This document shows positions 52,601 through 61,362 of a stretch of 64,000 bases of DNA, piece after piece. Position numbers and translations under genes: made by a program. The notes under the pieces are model-generated. The model ran no database searches. It was not told the origin of the DNA and saw only the letters and a program-made list of their open reading frames with translations. Where the stretch lies: NCBI GenBank assembly GCA_001970955.1, contig MPUH01000084.1, positions 50,413 to 114,412 on the forward strand, read 5' to 3'. The stretch is from Stentor coeruleus. Taxonomy: Eukaryota > Ciliophora > Heterotrichea > Heterotrichida > Stentoridae. How positions within the stretch are numbered: position 1 is the first letter of the stretch; every line of letters begins with the position of its first letter.

Positions 52601-53652
52601 AAGGTGAAAGTTTGTATTCAGAAGATTTTGAGTCTGAGTCTAAATCGTTTAGGCCTGGGCAGAGCTATGGGTCAGATTTTGAAGGAAGTCATGGGGAAGT
52701 GAAGAATATAAAAACTTTGAGGCCACCGATTAAGGAAGTGTCGCCTGAAGATAGTGGGTCACATGAGATTAGTGAAAGTGCAAATGATACGGAAAATGAT
52801 TATTCGGAAGATTTGAATTCTGAAAATAATTATAAGAAACTTGCAAGTGAAAAAACTCCTCACAGTGCTCGAAGTGATTCAAAAGACTCTGAAACCTTAG
52901 GTAAAAAAATCCTATTGGAAGACATCCAAGAAGAAGGTAAATCCGAAGATATCGAACTTGACAAAATAAACGAAATAACCGAAGAGCTATTTGAACTCAT
53001 CAAAGAAGACGCTTTACAGCTTCTCTATGGTCGAGAAGTTAATGAAATAGTAGAAGAGCTTTATTCCAAAATAATCTCAGACTGTCTTCGACTAGTACCA
53101 AACAAGAAAATATTTGTAAACGACACTGAATATCTTTCCCGAACTATAAACAAATTCATCAATTCCCTTAACGAAGAACCAAAACTTCCAACCCAAGAAC
53201 AAGTTATTGAGAATTTCATGAGACAAACTCCAATCAAAGGTTTAGGTTCAGAAATTTACTCAGACTTCTTACCAAATACAACTTCTGAATACAAAAAAAC
53301 CTTCAAAAGTATGCATAAAGCTATAAAAGATTCAATAACAACATTAAATACCAAATGTGTATTATCAGTCCTTAAGCCAATGAAAGGACAAACTGAAAAG
53401 ACTATAATCAAAGATATAGTCAATAAATGGATTGGGAGGAAAATGGGAATTATGAAACCTTGTATCTCCCAAGAAGAACGGAAAATGATTGAAATCCAAA
53501 GGGAAAATACTATGAAAGAAGTAGTTGATGAAGAAATAAACGAAACAAATGATGAGTGGCTTAACCAAGAAAAATACGAATTAAAAATCGCAGCTGAATT
53601 AGAATCTGATTTATTAGAATTGCTTATATCTGAAATCCACAGGATTTTATGA
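46697..53652 (+). CDS. Large acidic, Ser-rich repeat protein with IQ motif, CEP350-like (about 2279 aa)
   Basis: An ATG at 46697 (MNEVLHMPTGQ) opens a 22-codon first exon joined through a 15-nt intron to the main frame. The frame breaks at an N at 51279 between two copies 101 nt apart; removing one copy restores one frame to a TGA at 53652 (6840 nt). In order: a Lys/Glu-rich helical region (to about 450), an acidic block of GE(Y/F)DEEE repeats (about 545-615), a Pro-rich linker, an IQ-type calmodulin site (KIQALVKGYLTRKNLIRIQ, near 775), repeats with SI(K/Q)ESI, a coiled coil near 1130-1190, repeats with YESQFDSY and YSEDFES, and a helical C-terminal domain with DEWLNQEKYELKIAAELES. YSEDFE motifs plus a terminal domain of this kind recall CEP350, a centrosome and microtubule anchoring protein. 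That homology is tentative. Confidence 0.72.
46762..46776 (+). other. 15-nt intron in the CEP350-like gene
   Basis: Sequence GTAAGAAATAAGTAG, phase 2. Read through, it gives AAG TAA; spliced, the frame is open from the ATG at 46697 into the long frame. Confidence 0.9.
48340..48550 (+). repeat. Acidic codon repeat (GE-Y/F-DEEE)
   Basis: Eight to nine tandem units of about 21-27 nt, each encoding GEYDEEE or GEFDEEEE. The first three units are nearly identical at the DNA level, so unit number may vary between alleles. Confidence 0.85.
49470..49830 (+). repeat. SIKESIY-type repeats
   Basis: The peptide SIKESIYGS or variants (NIKESIYES, SIQESI) recurs at intervals of about 16-25 residues, with related DNA (agtataaaagagtctatata). 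A second motif family, YESQFDSY, follows at about 50790..51470. Confidence 0.8.
51279..51279. other. Assembly gap (single N) between direct repeats
   Basis: About 98 nt before the N recurs after it with two mismatches (acaatcgg against gcagtcgg). The copy spacing is 101 nt, which breaks the frame; removing 101 nt restores it. The mismatches suggest two alleles rather than a true tandem repeat. Confidence 0.88.
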
Positions 53653-53677
53653 TTTTTTCATATAAATTAAGTAAGCA

Positions 53678-54664
53678 TTAGCCTAAATTCTTGTTTTCTT
53701 CTGTAAAATTCTTCGGGTTGAAATCGCTTATATTGTTACTTTCTCCCATTTTCCTTCCTTGCAAATTTTTGCCTCTGTTTACAACTTTGCAAAGGGTTTG
53801 AATTTTATTTCTTGTATAATCAATATCTAAAGCTTGAATATCATCAGAGATTTTTTCAATTTGGATATCTTTAATACCTTCAAGATCTGTTAAAAGTTTT
53901 TCACCTGCTTGAAAAAGTTCGACATATCCTGATGCAAGCATTTTAAATAAGATATAACTTGGATCTTCATTTTTAGCATCGATAAGATTTAAAAGGTCTT
54001 TAGCCATATCTTTCCATTCACTTGCTTGTTGGTATATAACTTTTGGAAGCTCACGAGAACTTGTTATATTGTTTTCTATGTTTGTGAAAGATTTATTAAG
54101 ATCACCAAGGACGATTTTCTCAAGGGCATCAAGTTGGGCACGCATTGCACTGAATTCGGTTTTTACAGATTTTTGAAGTTCTTCTTTTTTACTGTCGTAT
54201 TGGTCGGCTACTGCTTCAAGTTTTACCATAATCGTATCACTTAATTCAGCTTCTGTCTTGTCAATAATCTCCAGCATATCTACTAAAACTCCAGCCCTCA
54301 TAACAACTTCATTATGAACATCTTCTATTGTTTTTATCTCATGGTCCTTATGAGCCCCCATCAAAGCACATCTTGAACAAATTCTGATTTTATCATTAAT
54401 ACAAACATACTCAAGTTTTTTCTTATGCTCAGTACATATATTTGAATTCTGGAATAGTTTTAAAAGTGCTTGGTTTTTTGGTATAGCATCAATTGATGTA
54501 TAAGAAATATTCGAATCATCTTCTGGGCATCTTGCAGGGTTCTGTTCAAGAATAATTCCACAGCATTCCGAGCAATAAGTATGGCCACATGGAAGAAATC
54601 TTGGAGCCTTATTTGATGTATTATAAGACTCTGAGCATAAAAAACAAGTTAGAGCTGATTCCAT
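53678..54664 (-). CDS. RING / B-box / coiled-coil (TRIM-like) protein, 328 aa
   Basis: The RING covers residues 7-49 (CFLC...LPCGHTYCSEC...CPED); the last Cys is Asp, which is tolerated in some RINGs. A B-box type 2 follows at 77-109 (CTEHKKKLEYVC...CSRCALMGAHKDH). A coiled coil covers about 110-300, then a short polar tail. The order RING, B-box, coiled coil is that of TRIM-family E3 ubiquitin ligases without a C-terminal substrate domain. The ATG at 54664 lies directly before the RING. Its stop is only 25 nt from the stop of the convergent CEP350-like gene, so the two 3' ends must nearly touch or overlap. Confidence 0.9.
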   Translation of the reverse strand: MESALTCFLCSESYNTSNKAPRFLPCGHTYCSECCGIILEQNPARCPEDDSNISYTSIDAIPKNQALLKLFQNSNICTEHKKKLEYVCINDKIRICSRCALMGAHKDHEIKTIEDVHNEVVMRAGVLVDMLEIIDKTEAELSDTIMVKLEAVADQYDSKKEELQKSVKTEFSAMRAQLDALEKIVLGDLNKSFTNIENNITSSRELPKVIYQQASEWKDMAKDLLNLIDAKNEDPSYILFKMLASGYVELFQAGEKLLTDLEGIKDIQIEKISDDIQALDIDYTRNKIQTLCKVVNRGKNLQGRKMGESNNISDFNPKNFTEENKNLG

Positions 54665-54827
54665 TTATTAACATCATATAATAGTTTTTTTTATAAATAC
54701 TTTTTTAGTTTTTAAGGTTATTTTGTTTGCTTATAATTCAAATATTGTTTATATTTTATATACAAATAATTGAAAATATAAAAACTCTTATCAGCTAAGG
54801 GTGATATAAATAATCTTTTTCATAATA
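54665..54827. promoter_or_regulatory. Shared divergent promoter region, 163 nt
   Basis: The TRIM-like gene (minus) and the VPS9 gene (plus) are transcribed away from each other from this AT-rich segment. I see no defined motif. Confidence 0.5.
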
Positions 54828-56105
54828 ATGGACGTGAAAGAAAATCAAGCTTCTACTGAGAACATAAAAATTATAGTAGAAGAAGCAAAGCAGGAAAGCC
54901 GAAAAGATTCTGTTGATGCAACATATTCTAATACTTCAAGGACAACATTGTCAGAATCTTCTATGCCATTTTACAAAAGAGAACTTCCCTATTGTTTATC
55001 TGTATACTCAATCATAAGCCTTTATACAAAATCATGTGAAAAATACAACTTCCTCATAACTGAACAAACCCCAACAGCATGTACAGCTTATCATACACAA
55101 AAATGTTCAATGAAAGCTTTAATATCCTGTTGCTTAGGTAAAAAAACGAAATTAAAAGTCACAGGAATTAGATTGATTATAAGTAACAATTCTAGACTTC
55201 AATGTCGTATTGCTTATATAAAAGGTTTATATGGGAGTATAGAATTGATAAATAAAGTTACTGAGTATTTTGCTAAAGCTATAGATGGAGAGATGAAAAA
55301 TTCAGAAGCTTTAAAATATCAACAAGTTATTGAAGAAGAGGAAGAAGAATTGGCTATAACATGTAAAAATGAAAGCTATTCTTATTATCAGTTTTATAAG
55401 ATTTTATCATGTGAAGCTTATACTTTAGGTAAGTCTGTGAGTGAGTTTTGTGAGAGTTTTTGTAATCAATATAGGAACCATGTGGAATCTGCACAGCTTT
55501 TACCTCAGCCTTTGATTTCGATACAAAGCACTGTTGAGAGTACGATTGAAGCTTTGTTTTCGCATTATAATTATGGAAAGAAGAGTACGGAAAAAGTTAT
55601 GGTTTATTGTAGGCCAGCAGTGGAGAAGTATATTTACACCAAACTCCACAATCATTTAATCGAAATCTACAAAGCTAAATACGAAGTAGAAGATAAATTA
55701 ATCGATATAAAACGAGCTCAGATCCAAGGTTTAACAATCCATGAAAGTATGAAATTCGCCAATGTAAACGAACAATTCTTTTTATTAGATGAAGAAAAAC
55801 CATATGAAGATGCAATAACACAAATATCTAAACTCAATGAATGCATGACTCCAGCAGAAAAACTTAATTGTTTTATGAATTTTGAATCAGCTATAAAAAG
55901 TTGTGTAGTGCAGTATTGGAAAGGACAAGCTGAATTAGATAGTGAAAATGCTATGCATGTAACTATTTATGTTGTGCTTATAGCTGAAGTTAAATATGTC
56001 ATGGCTGAAGCTGCTATTGTTGCTGATTACCTTTTAGATAAGAGTGAAGATGAAAAATATGTGATTGAAAACTTTCAAAAATCTTTAAGGTATCTAATAA
56101 TGTAA
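54828..56105 (+). CDS. VPS9-domain protein, putative Rab5-type exchange factor, 425 aa
   Basis: VPS9 domains exchange GDP for GTP on Rab5-family GTPases at endosomes. Residues about 330-425 show the VPS9 pattern: ISKLNECMTPAEKLNCFMNF (compare T..EKL.C), then acidic ELDSENAMHVTIYVVLIAEV in place of the catalytic D..LP..IY...KA, then a final helix ending FQKSLRYLIM. The LP pair of the catalytic segment is missing, so activity is uncertain. Residues 60-320 are mostly helical, with a Cys-rich spot (CSMKALISCCLGKK) near 100, and may be the helical bundle that often precedes VPS9. It could link to the PX-bearing GTPase of this window in endosomal traffic, but that is only thematic. Confidence 0.68.
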   Translation: MDVKENQASTENIKIIVEEAKQESRKDSVDATYSNTSRTTLSESSMPFYKRELPYCLSVYSIISLYTKSCEKYNFLITEQTPTACTAYHTQKCSMKALISCCLGKKTKLKVTGIRLIISNNSRLQCRIAYIKGLYGSIELINKVTEYFAKAIDGEMKNSEALKYQQVIEEEEEELAITCKNESYSYYQFYKILSCEAYTLGKSVSEFCESFCNQYRNHVESAQLLPQPLISIQSTVESTIEALFSHYNYGKKSTEKVMVYCRPAVEKYIYTKLHNHLIEIYKAKYEVEDKLIDIKRAQIQGLTIHESMKFANVNEQFFLLDEEKPYEDAITQISKLNECMTPAEKLNCFMNFESAIKSCVVQYWKGQAELDSENAMHVTIYVVLIAEVKYVMAEAAIVADYLLDKSEDEKYVIENFQKSLRYLIM

Positions 56106-56172
56106 TTTTTAGCATTTTTTTTATGCTAAGTTGCTATTTTTTTAGGATTGGCTAGATAGTTGTGTAATAGTA

Positions 56173-57135
56173 ATGACATCTCAAGAAATAAAGCTTGCTA
56201 GGATTTCTAAGATATACACGTCAGCGCTGAAGAATAAAGAGGCTGTAAATAATAGCCACTCTGAAGCTTATAACAGGATATTGGAATCCTTAGAGCATTG
56301 CATCCAAGACGAAAAAAAGTTTAACCGTGAGCAAACTGATATGATCAAACTTGCTCAAGACGAAGAACAGAAACGCAACGAGCTTCGAGAAGCAATGCAA
56401 AAACATTACTTCAAACAGCTTCAACAACAAATATCAGACCGAGCTGCCCAACGTGCTTATCAATCAGAAAAAAGGAACAACAAATTACCTGAACTCAAAA
56501 ATGAAGAAGGATACATTTGGAAAGGAATGACCAGAGATGAATGGCGTAACATACTAGATTCTCAAATAAAAGAAAAAAAACAAATAAAAGAGCATTGTAA
56601 AAAATCAGAAGTCGATATGGACAAAGAAAGGATTGAATTAGCACAAAAATCATTAGATAATGAGATAAAAATTAAAGAAGAAGGGAGAAAAAAACGACAA
56701 AATGATATGTGGGAAAGTTGGGAAAAAACTAAACATGTTAGAAAGTTACAAAGGGAACTTGATAGTATAAGAAGAAATGGGGATTCTGATTTTGTAAGCT
56801 ATGGAATGACTCCTGGTAAAAGGAAAAATGATTATTTTGAAGATATTGTTAAAGGATATGAGAATACTTTTGGTAAAATACAAAATGAGCATTCGAGAAC
56901 TGCTTCTAAGACTGGGAAAACAATTATTTCTAGTGAAAGGCTTGCAAAAGGTCGATCTAGAAGTAATTTGATTAATAATGGTTCGTATAATAGTGCAGTT
57001 GCAAGGTTGAGTAATTTGATGGAAGAAGAGGAAAAACTTAAGAATCAGAAAATAGAACTTATTAAAATGTTAGAGAAAGCTAAAGCGAATAAGAAGAATA
57101 AGGATCAGGAAATTAGTCCTGGGGAAAAATTTTAG
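56173..57135 (+). CDS. Coiled-coil protein of unknown family, 320 aa
   Basis: The ATG at 56173 (MTSQEIKLARISKIY) opens a highly charged protein. Residues 1-220 are helical and rich in Lys, Glu, Gln and Arg, with a Trp-containing spot GYIWKGMTRDEWRNI near 115 and WESWEKTKHVRK near 180. A Ser/Gly-rich stretch at 225-270 (YGMTPGKRKND, SKTGKTIISSERL) is followed by a last helix. Such Trp-bearing basic coiled coils occur among axonemal microtubule-associated proteins, but I cannot assign a family. It starts 67 nt after the VPS9 gene on the same strand. Confidence 0.7.
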   Translation: MTSQEIKLARISKIYTSALKNKEAVNNSHSEAYNRILESLEHCIQDEKKFNREQTDMIKLAQDEEQKRNELREAMQKHYFKQLQQQISDRAAQRAYQSEKRNNKLPELKNEEGYIWKGMTRDEWRNILDSQIKEKKQIKEHCKKSEVDMDKERIELAQKSLDNEIKIKEEGRKKRQNDMWESWEKTKHVRKLQRELDSIRRNGDSDFVSYGMTPGKRKNDYFEDIVKGYENTFGKIQNEHSRTASKTGKTIISSERLAKGRSRSNLINNGSYNSAVARLSNLMEEEEKLKNQKIELIKMLEKAKANKKNKDQEISPGEKF

Positions 57136-57581
57136 ATTTTTTGTTTTTATAAGCGGATTATATGATTTTTTATGTAATAAGGATAAAAATGCTTTTTTAG
57201 TTTTTTTGATGATAACGGTTTTTATTGAAGTTTTTATGGGACTTAATGTTTGTGGTGATATTATGCTTTGAAGAATATATTTTTAGCATAGATGATTGTA
57301 AAAGATCTTCCTNTGGATTATATGATTTTTTATGTAATAAGGATAAAAATGCTTTTTTAGTTTTTTTGATGATAACTGTTTTTATTGAAGTTTTTATGGG
57401 ACTTAATGTTTGTGGTGATATTATGCTTTGAAGAATATATTTTTAGCATAGATGATTGTAAAAGATCTTCCTAAATAAACTTTAATATTTCCTTCGATAA
57501 GCTTTTTTTTTTTATATATCTTCTTCCAACATAAAAATTGTTTTCATATACAATCTAGAAACACATTCTCTAATATTCTAT
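57136..57581. other. Intergenic with assembly duplication, 446 nt
   Basis: The region between two convergent genes. About 158 nt (57155..57312) recurs at 57315..57472 with one mismatch around a single N at 57313. True intergenic length is therefore probably about 286 nt. No gene is visible. Confidence 0.8.
57313..57313. other. Assembly gap (single N) between direct repeats
   Basis: The flanking copies are 160 nt apart and differ at one base (aacgg against aactg). Confidence 0.88.
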
Positions 57582-59220
57582 CTAATTAGTAATATGGAGT
57601 AAGTTCGTTTCTCTTCCAGGAATCCTATTTCCTTCATTATCAAGCTGATAATATATCATTTTATTTGTATCAGCAATATGTGTCAAAATATTCCTATCAT
57701 AAATCCTTATCAGCGGATGTTTTCCCATATTCCTTTCAATCTGACCAATAACCCATCTNAAATCCTTATCAGCGGATGTTTTCCCATATTCCTTTCAATC
57801 TGACCAATAACCCATCTTGGTAAAGGTTTCAACTCCTGCCCAGACTGAATAAACCAACTACTGTTCTCTAAATTATTTTGCTTTTGACCTCTAAAATTTC
57901 CTTGATTTTCATGATTAAACATNTTGGTAAAGGTTTCAACTCCTGCCCAGACTGAATAAACCAACTACTGTTCTCTAAATTATTTTGTTTTTGACCTCTA
58001 AAATTTCCTTGATTTTCATGATTAAACATATTATTGCCTCCACTTGGTCTATATGTTGGATTATTTTGTCCCTGTCCAGCCTTATTCCAATCAAAATCCC
58101 CTGGATTACTTTGTTGATCATGACTATCAAAAGAAACATTGCCTGAATTTTGTCCTCTTGGTCCTGGTCCTCGTCTACCTTCATTTCTTCCTCTATCTCC
58201 ACCTCTATTCCAACCTCTACGTCGACGATTTCTGTTTCCTCTATTTCTTAAGTTACCTTGTTGTCCAGAACTTCTACTATCTTCTGAACCTAGATTACTA
58301 CTATAATCATCGTTACTTGCATCTTCCCAATTTTGTTTTGTATGTAAATTACTAGGTAATATGCTTTGAGGTTTTTCATCTTGTGGGCTAAAAAATGGTT
58401 GAGGGTATTTTTGCACTGGAGGGACTATTGGGTTTCTATTTGCAAAAGTTTCTTTAATTTCCTCAGGCTTTGCCTGAGGCCTATTCAATTCGATATTTTC
58501 AACTTTTATAGACATATTTTCATCTCTAATTGTACAACTTAGTAATAATGAATCAGATAGTTGTTTAGAGAGATTAGAAAAATTGTTTAAAAAAAATGCT
58601 TTTTTGACTGTTAACTCACTAGTCTGAACTGAATGTAAGGTATTTAACTCTAACATACTCCCAGCATCTAAAGTTTTATTAGTTTGCTGTGCATTTAATA
58701 ACACTTTCATGAGTTTTTTCCTTTGTTCAATCGACGAAGCTATCTCATCCCTTCTCTTTTTAATTTTCATACCATTGTTTCTCTTACAATCATCTATTTT
58801 CTGTTTGATTTGATTTATCGTATTATTAAGAGAACCAATAATAGAATTGACTTGAACAGAAATCTCCTCATATATTTTTGTATTAAAATTTAGTATTTCT
58901 TCTTGAATCTCTTCTAAAGTTTTTTCATGTTTTTCAAGTGCTTGTATTTCTTTTTGTAATCGTACACAGTTTTCAAATAGGAACTTATTAGAAGGGTTTA
59001 CTGTATTTCCAATTACTGAAGAAAAGATAGCATAGTTAACAGGAAATGTTTTTAGATCAGAGAGGAATTGTTTTTGACATACAGGGCAAGTGATGATTTG
59101 CTTTTTTGTCATATTGACGATGCATTTACTACAATGGGTATGGCCACAAGGTAAGATGTGAGGTTTGAAAATCTCGCTGTATTCGTTAAGGCAAATTGTA
59201 CACTCGTGAGCTTTTTCCAT
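57582..59220 (-). CDS. RING-finger protein with RGG-rich region, 490 aa (two assembly duplications inside)
   Basis: The true start is the ATG at 59220 (MEKAHECTICLNEY). A RING-HC domain covers residues 6-52 (CTICLNEY...LPCGHTHCSKC...CPVC), with a coiled coil at about 85-185. Residues about 285-370 are low complexity with an Arg/Gly-rich RGG-type block (NRRRRGWNRGGDRGRNEGRR), which usually binds RNA. A C-terminal segment (SSWFIQSGQELKPLPRWVIG, then a tail ending GNRIPGRETN) follows. Two N bases (57759, 57923) between direct repeats 59 and 107 nt apart break the 3' end. Removing both extra copies gives one frame of 491 codons to a TAG at 57582. The combination suggests an RNA-linked E3 ubiquitin ligase. 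Its start lies 39 nt after the stop of the channel gene. Confidence 0.85.
57759..57759. other. Assembly gap (single N) between direct repeats
   Basis: 58 nt before the N recurs exactly after it (aaatccttatcagcggatgt at 57701 and 57760). The spacing of 59 breaks the reading frame of the RING/RGG gene. Confidence 0.9.
57923..57923. other. Assembly gap (single N) between direct repeats
   Basis: 106 nt before the N recurs after it with one mismatch (tttgcttttg against tttgtttttg), starting at 57817 and 57924. The spacing of 107 breaks the RING/RGG frame. Confidence 0.9.
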
Positions 59221-59259
59221 TAAATTTATTATATAATTACATATATTCAACTTCCAGTT

Positions 59260-61143
59260 TTACGTCATATCGAAATCAGTAATATCAAGCTTATCAACCT
59301 CATTTTCCTCTTCAGAATCATCAATAATATTACTTAATGCTGATGTATAATATTTAGTTGTCCTATTGAAAACCTCACCCATAGGTGTATTACAAGTTGT
59401 CTGATCATCTTTCTTAAACAAAAAATTTTTGCACGCACTAACCAAACTTGGTTTATTTTCATATAACACATTCAATGGTACTTTAATCCCTTTAACATTT
59501 TTTATCCCATAATCCTCATTTTTCGGTATAGTTTTATACCTCAAATACTTATTCATATGATTTTTACAAATTTTCTTTGACTTGTTTTTCGTATTCAACC
59601 AAGCCTCATGATTATAATCTCTTATTTTTTGAATCATTGTACATTTCTTAGCAACATGTCCTAATTCTTTACATAAATAACAATAAACCCCTAATATTGA
59701 TAAATCCCCTCCAATTATCGATTTTATAATCTCATCAAAAACAAGTTTAGCATTTGGTAGTATATATAAAACTGCATCAAAATCCTCACATGTTATAGTT
59801 AAAACCTCAGAATATTCTTTACTTCTAACACTAGCACAACAATGTTTTCTAGTAAAAAGCCCGATTTCCCCAAAGTAGTTATTAAATTTAAGCTCTTTAA
59901 TCCCAACTCTAGACTTCCTATCATAAATTTCTACACTACCTGTTTGAATGAAATATAAACCAATTGGAGGTGAACCTTCGAAAATTATATCATCATAAGG
60001 GGCATATACTTCAGAATGCATCATTCTTGATAACTTATGACCGAAAACTAATGGGAAGTTCATGAAAATACTACAGGAAAAAAGCTCTGTGCCGTTTAGG
60101 TTTAAATAAATTTCTTCACGTAATGGTCCAGATAAGACTTCTAATAAATCGTATAGATCGATTTCTTCTTGTTTTGATTCACTTAAAGTGTATTCTATAT
60201 ACATTCGAACTTTTTGCCAAAGAGATTTTTCTACATTGTTTTGTTTTAGGTAGTTGTTTACGCTTTGGATTGTTTCTCGACGCATTTTTTCAAATTTGCT
60301 GTTTTTTTCTATGATTGAACCTATGTTGCCGATTATAACCCCAAATGTGACTGAACTCATAAGCATACAAATTATACCGAATGTCCTTTCTTCAGTTGTT
60401 TGAGGGGAAAAATCTCCATAGCCGATTGATACCATTGTTGTATATGCCCAGTAAATTGATGAGATGTATATTTCTATATTTTTTGTAATGAGTTCATCAG
60501 ATTTATTTACAATCAAATTAATAAAAGATTTTGGATTGTAATTTTCCCTGCTAATTGAAATCATTAGACACCCTAAAATATGAGCGATCATAAAGATATA
60601 GATTTGTAGTTTTAGAATGAGTATGAGAGTGATAAGATTTTTACTAGAGATCCTATCTTCGATTTTAGCGATTGTGTATTTAAGTTTACCAAGTTTTATC
60701 AGTTTTATTAGCTTGAAGATTCTGATAATTTTAATGAGTCTTACTGTTTTTAGATAGTTTACATTACGGCTAGAAATTTCAATTATCATATCGATCGGTA
60801 ATGCTGACACCAAATCTATCCAAAACCAAAATTTTAAATACTCCCTTATAATAAGTTTGTGATTAAGACAGAGAAATCCTCTAATATAAACCGCTGTATT
60901 AAGATTGATACCAATATCAATAAAATAAAGTGTAGTTATAGTGTATTCAATATACACAGGTATTGAGTTATTCTCCTGAAAAGCTAAAATGTAAGGAAGT
61001 AAAATACCTAAATACAGCACTAAAAGGAGCATAAATATTTCCCACATGAACCTTAAAAGAGACTCAGGCCGAAATACATAAGTTTTCTCTATAATAGACT
61101 TAGTTTTTGATTGTGCTGTTGTCTGTTGCTTTGATATCATCAC
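59260..61143 (-). CDS. Cyclic-nucleotide-binding K+-type channel with CCHC zinc knuckle, 627 aa
   Basis: Six membrane helices lie in residues 30-280. S4 carries regularly spaced Arg/Lys (KTVRLIKIIRIFKLIKLIKL). The pore has the K+ filter GYGD near 239 (TMVSIGYGDFSPQT). A C-linker is followed by a cyclic-nucleotide-binding domain at about 365-480 (IGLYFIQTGSVEIYD, NYFGEIGLF); the cassette has FGEIGLF but CCASVR in place of the usual R(T/A)A, so ligand binding may differ. Residues 488-501 form a zinc knuckle C-x2-C-x4-H-x4-C, unusual in a channel. The tail is acidic. CNG/HCN-type channels open by voltage or cAMP/cGMP. The ATG at 61143 gives a 30-residue cytosolic N-terminus. The stop is TAA. Confidence 0.92.
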   Translation of the reverse strand: MMISKQQTTAQSKTKSIIEKTYVFRPESLLRFMWEIFMLLLVLYLGILLPYILAFQENNSIPVYIEYTITTLYFIDIGINLNTAVYIRGFLCLNHKLIIREYLKFWFWIDLVSALPIDMIIEISSRNVNYLKTVRLIKIIRIFKLIKLIKLGKLKYTIAKIEDRISSKNLITLILILKLQIYIFMIAHILGCLMISISRENYNPKSFINLIVNKSDELITKNIEIYISSIYWAYTTMVSIGYGDFSPQTTEERTFGIICMLMSSVTFGVIIGNIGSIIEKNSKFEKMRRETIQSVNNYLKQNNVEKSLWQKVRMYIEYTLSESKQEEIDLYDLLEVLSGPLREEIYLNLNGTELFSCSIFMNFPLVFGHKLSRMMHSEVYAPYDDIIFEGSPPIGLYFIQTGSVEIYDRKSRVGIKELKFNNYFGEIGLFTRKHCCASVRSKEYSEVLTITCEDFDAVLYILPNAKLVFDEIIKSIIGGDLSILGVYCYLCKELGHVAKKCTMIQKIRDYNHEAWLNTKNKSKKICKNHMNKYLRYKTIPKNEDYGIKNVKGIKVPLNVLYENKPSLVSACKNFLFKKDDQTTCNTPMGEVFNRTTKYYTSALSNIIDDSEEENEVDKLDITDFDMT

Positions 61144-61362
61144 GTTATTTAATTTTATTAAACAGTCACAATTTTTCTTATACTTTTCAAGTATCCATTA
61201 ATCAGCTTCTAACAAACCTATTTAATAGAATATTTTATTACATTTATACAATATAAAACTGGAATTCAAAAAAAATATTTTAAGATTGTACACATCCATC
61301 TTCTGTTTATTTCTTAAAATAACCATTTATATAAAAATAGCTAATATTAACTTATGCAATAA
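61144..61362. other. Intergenic, 219 nt
   Basis: AT-rich spacer between two minus-strand genes. I see nothing specific. Confidence 0.5.
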
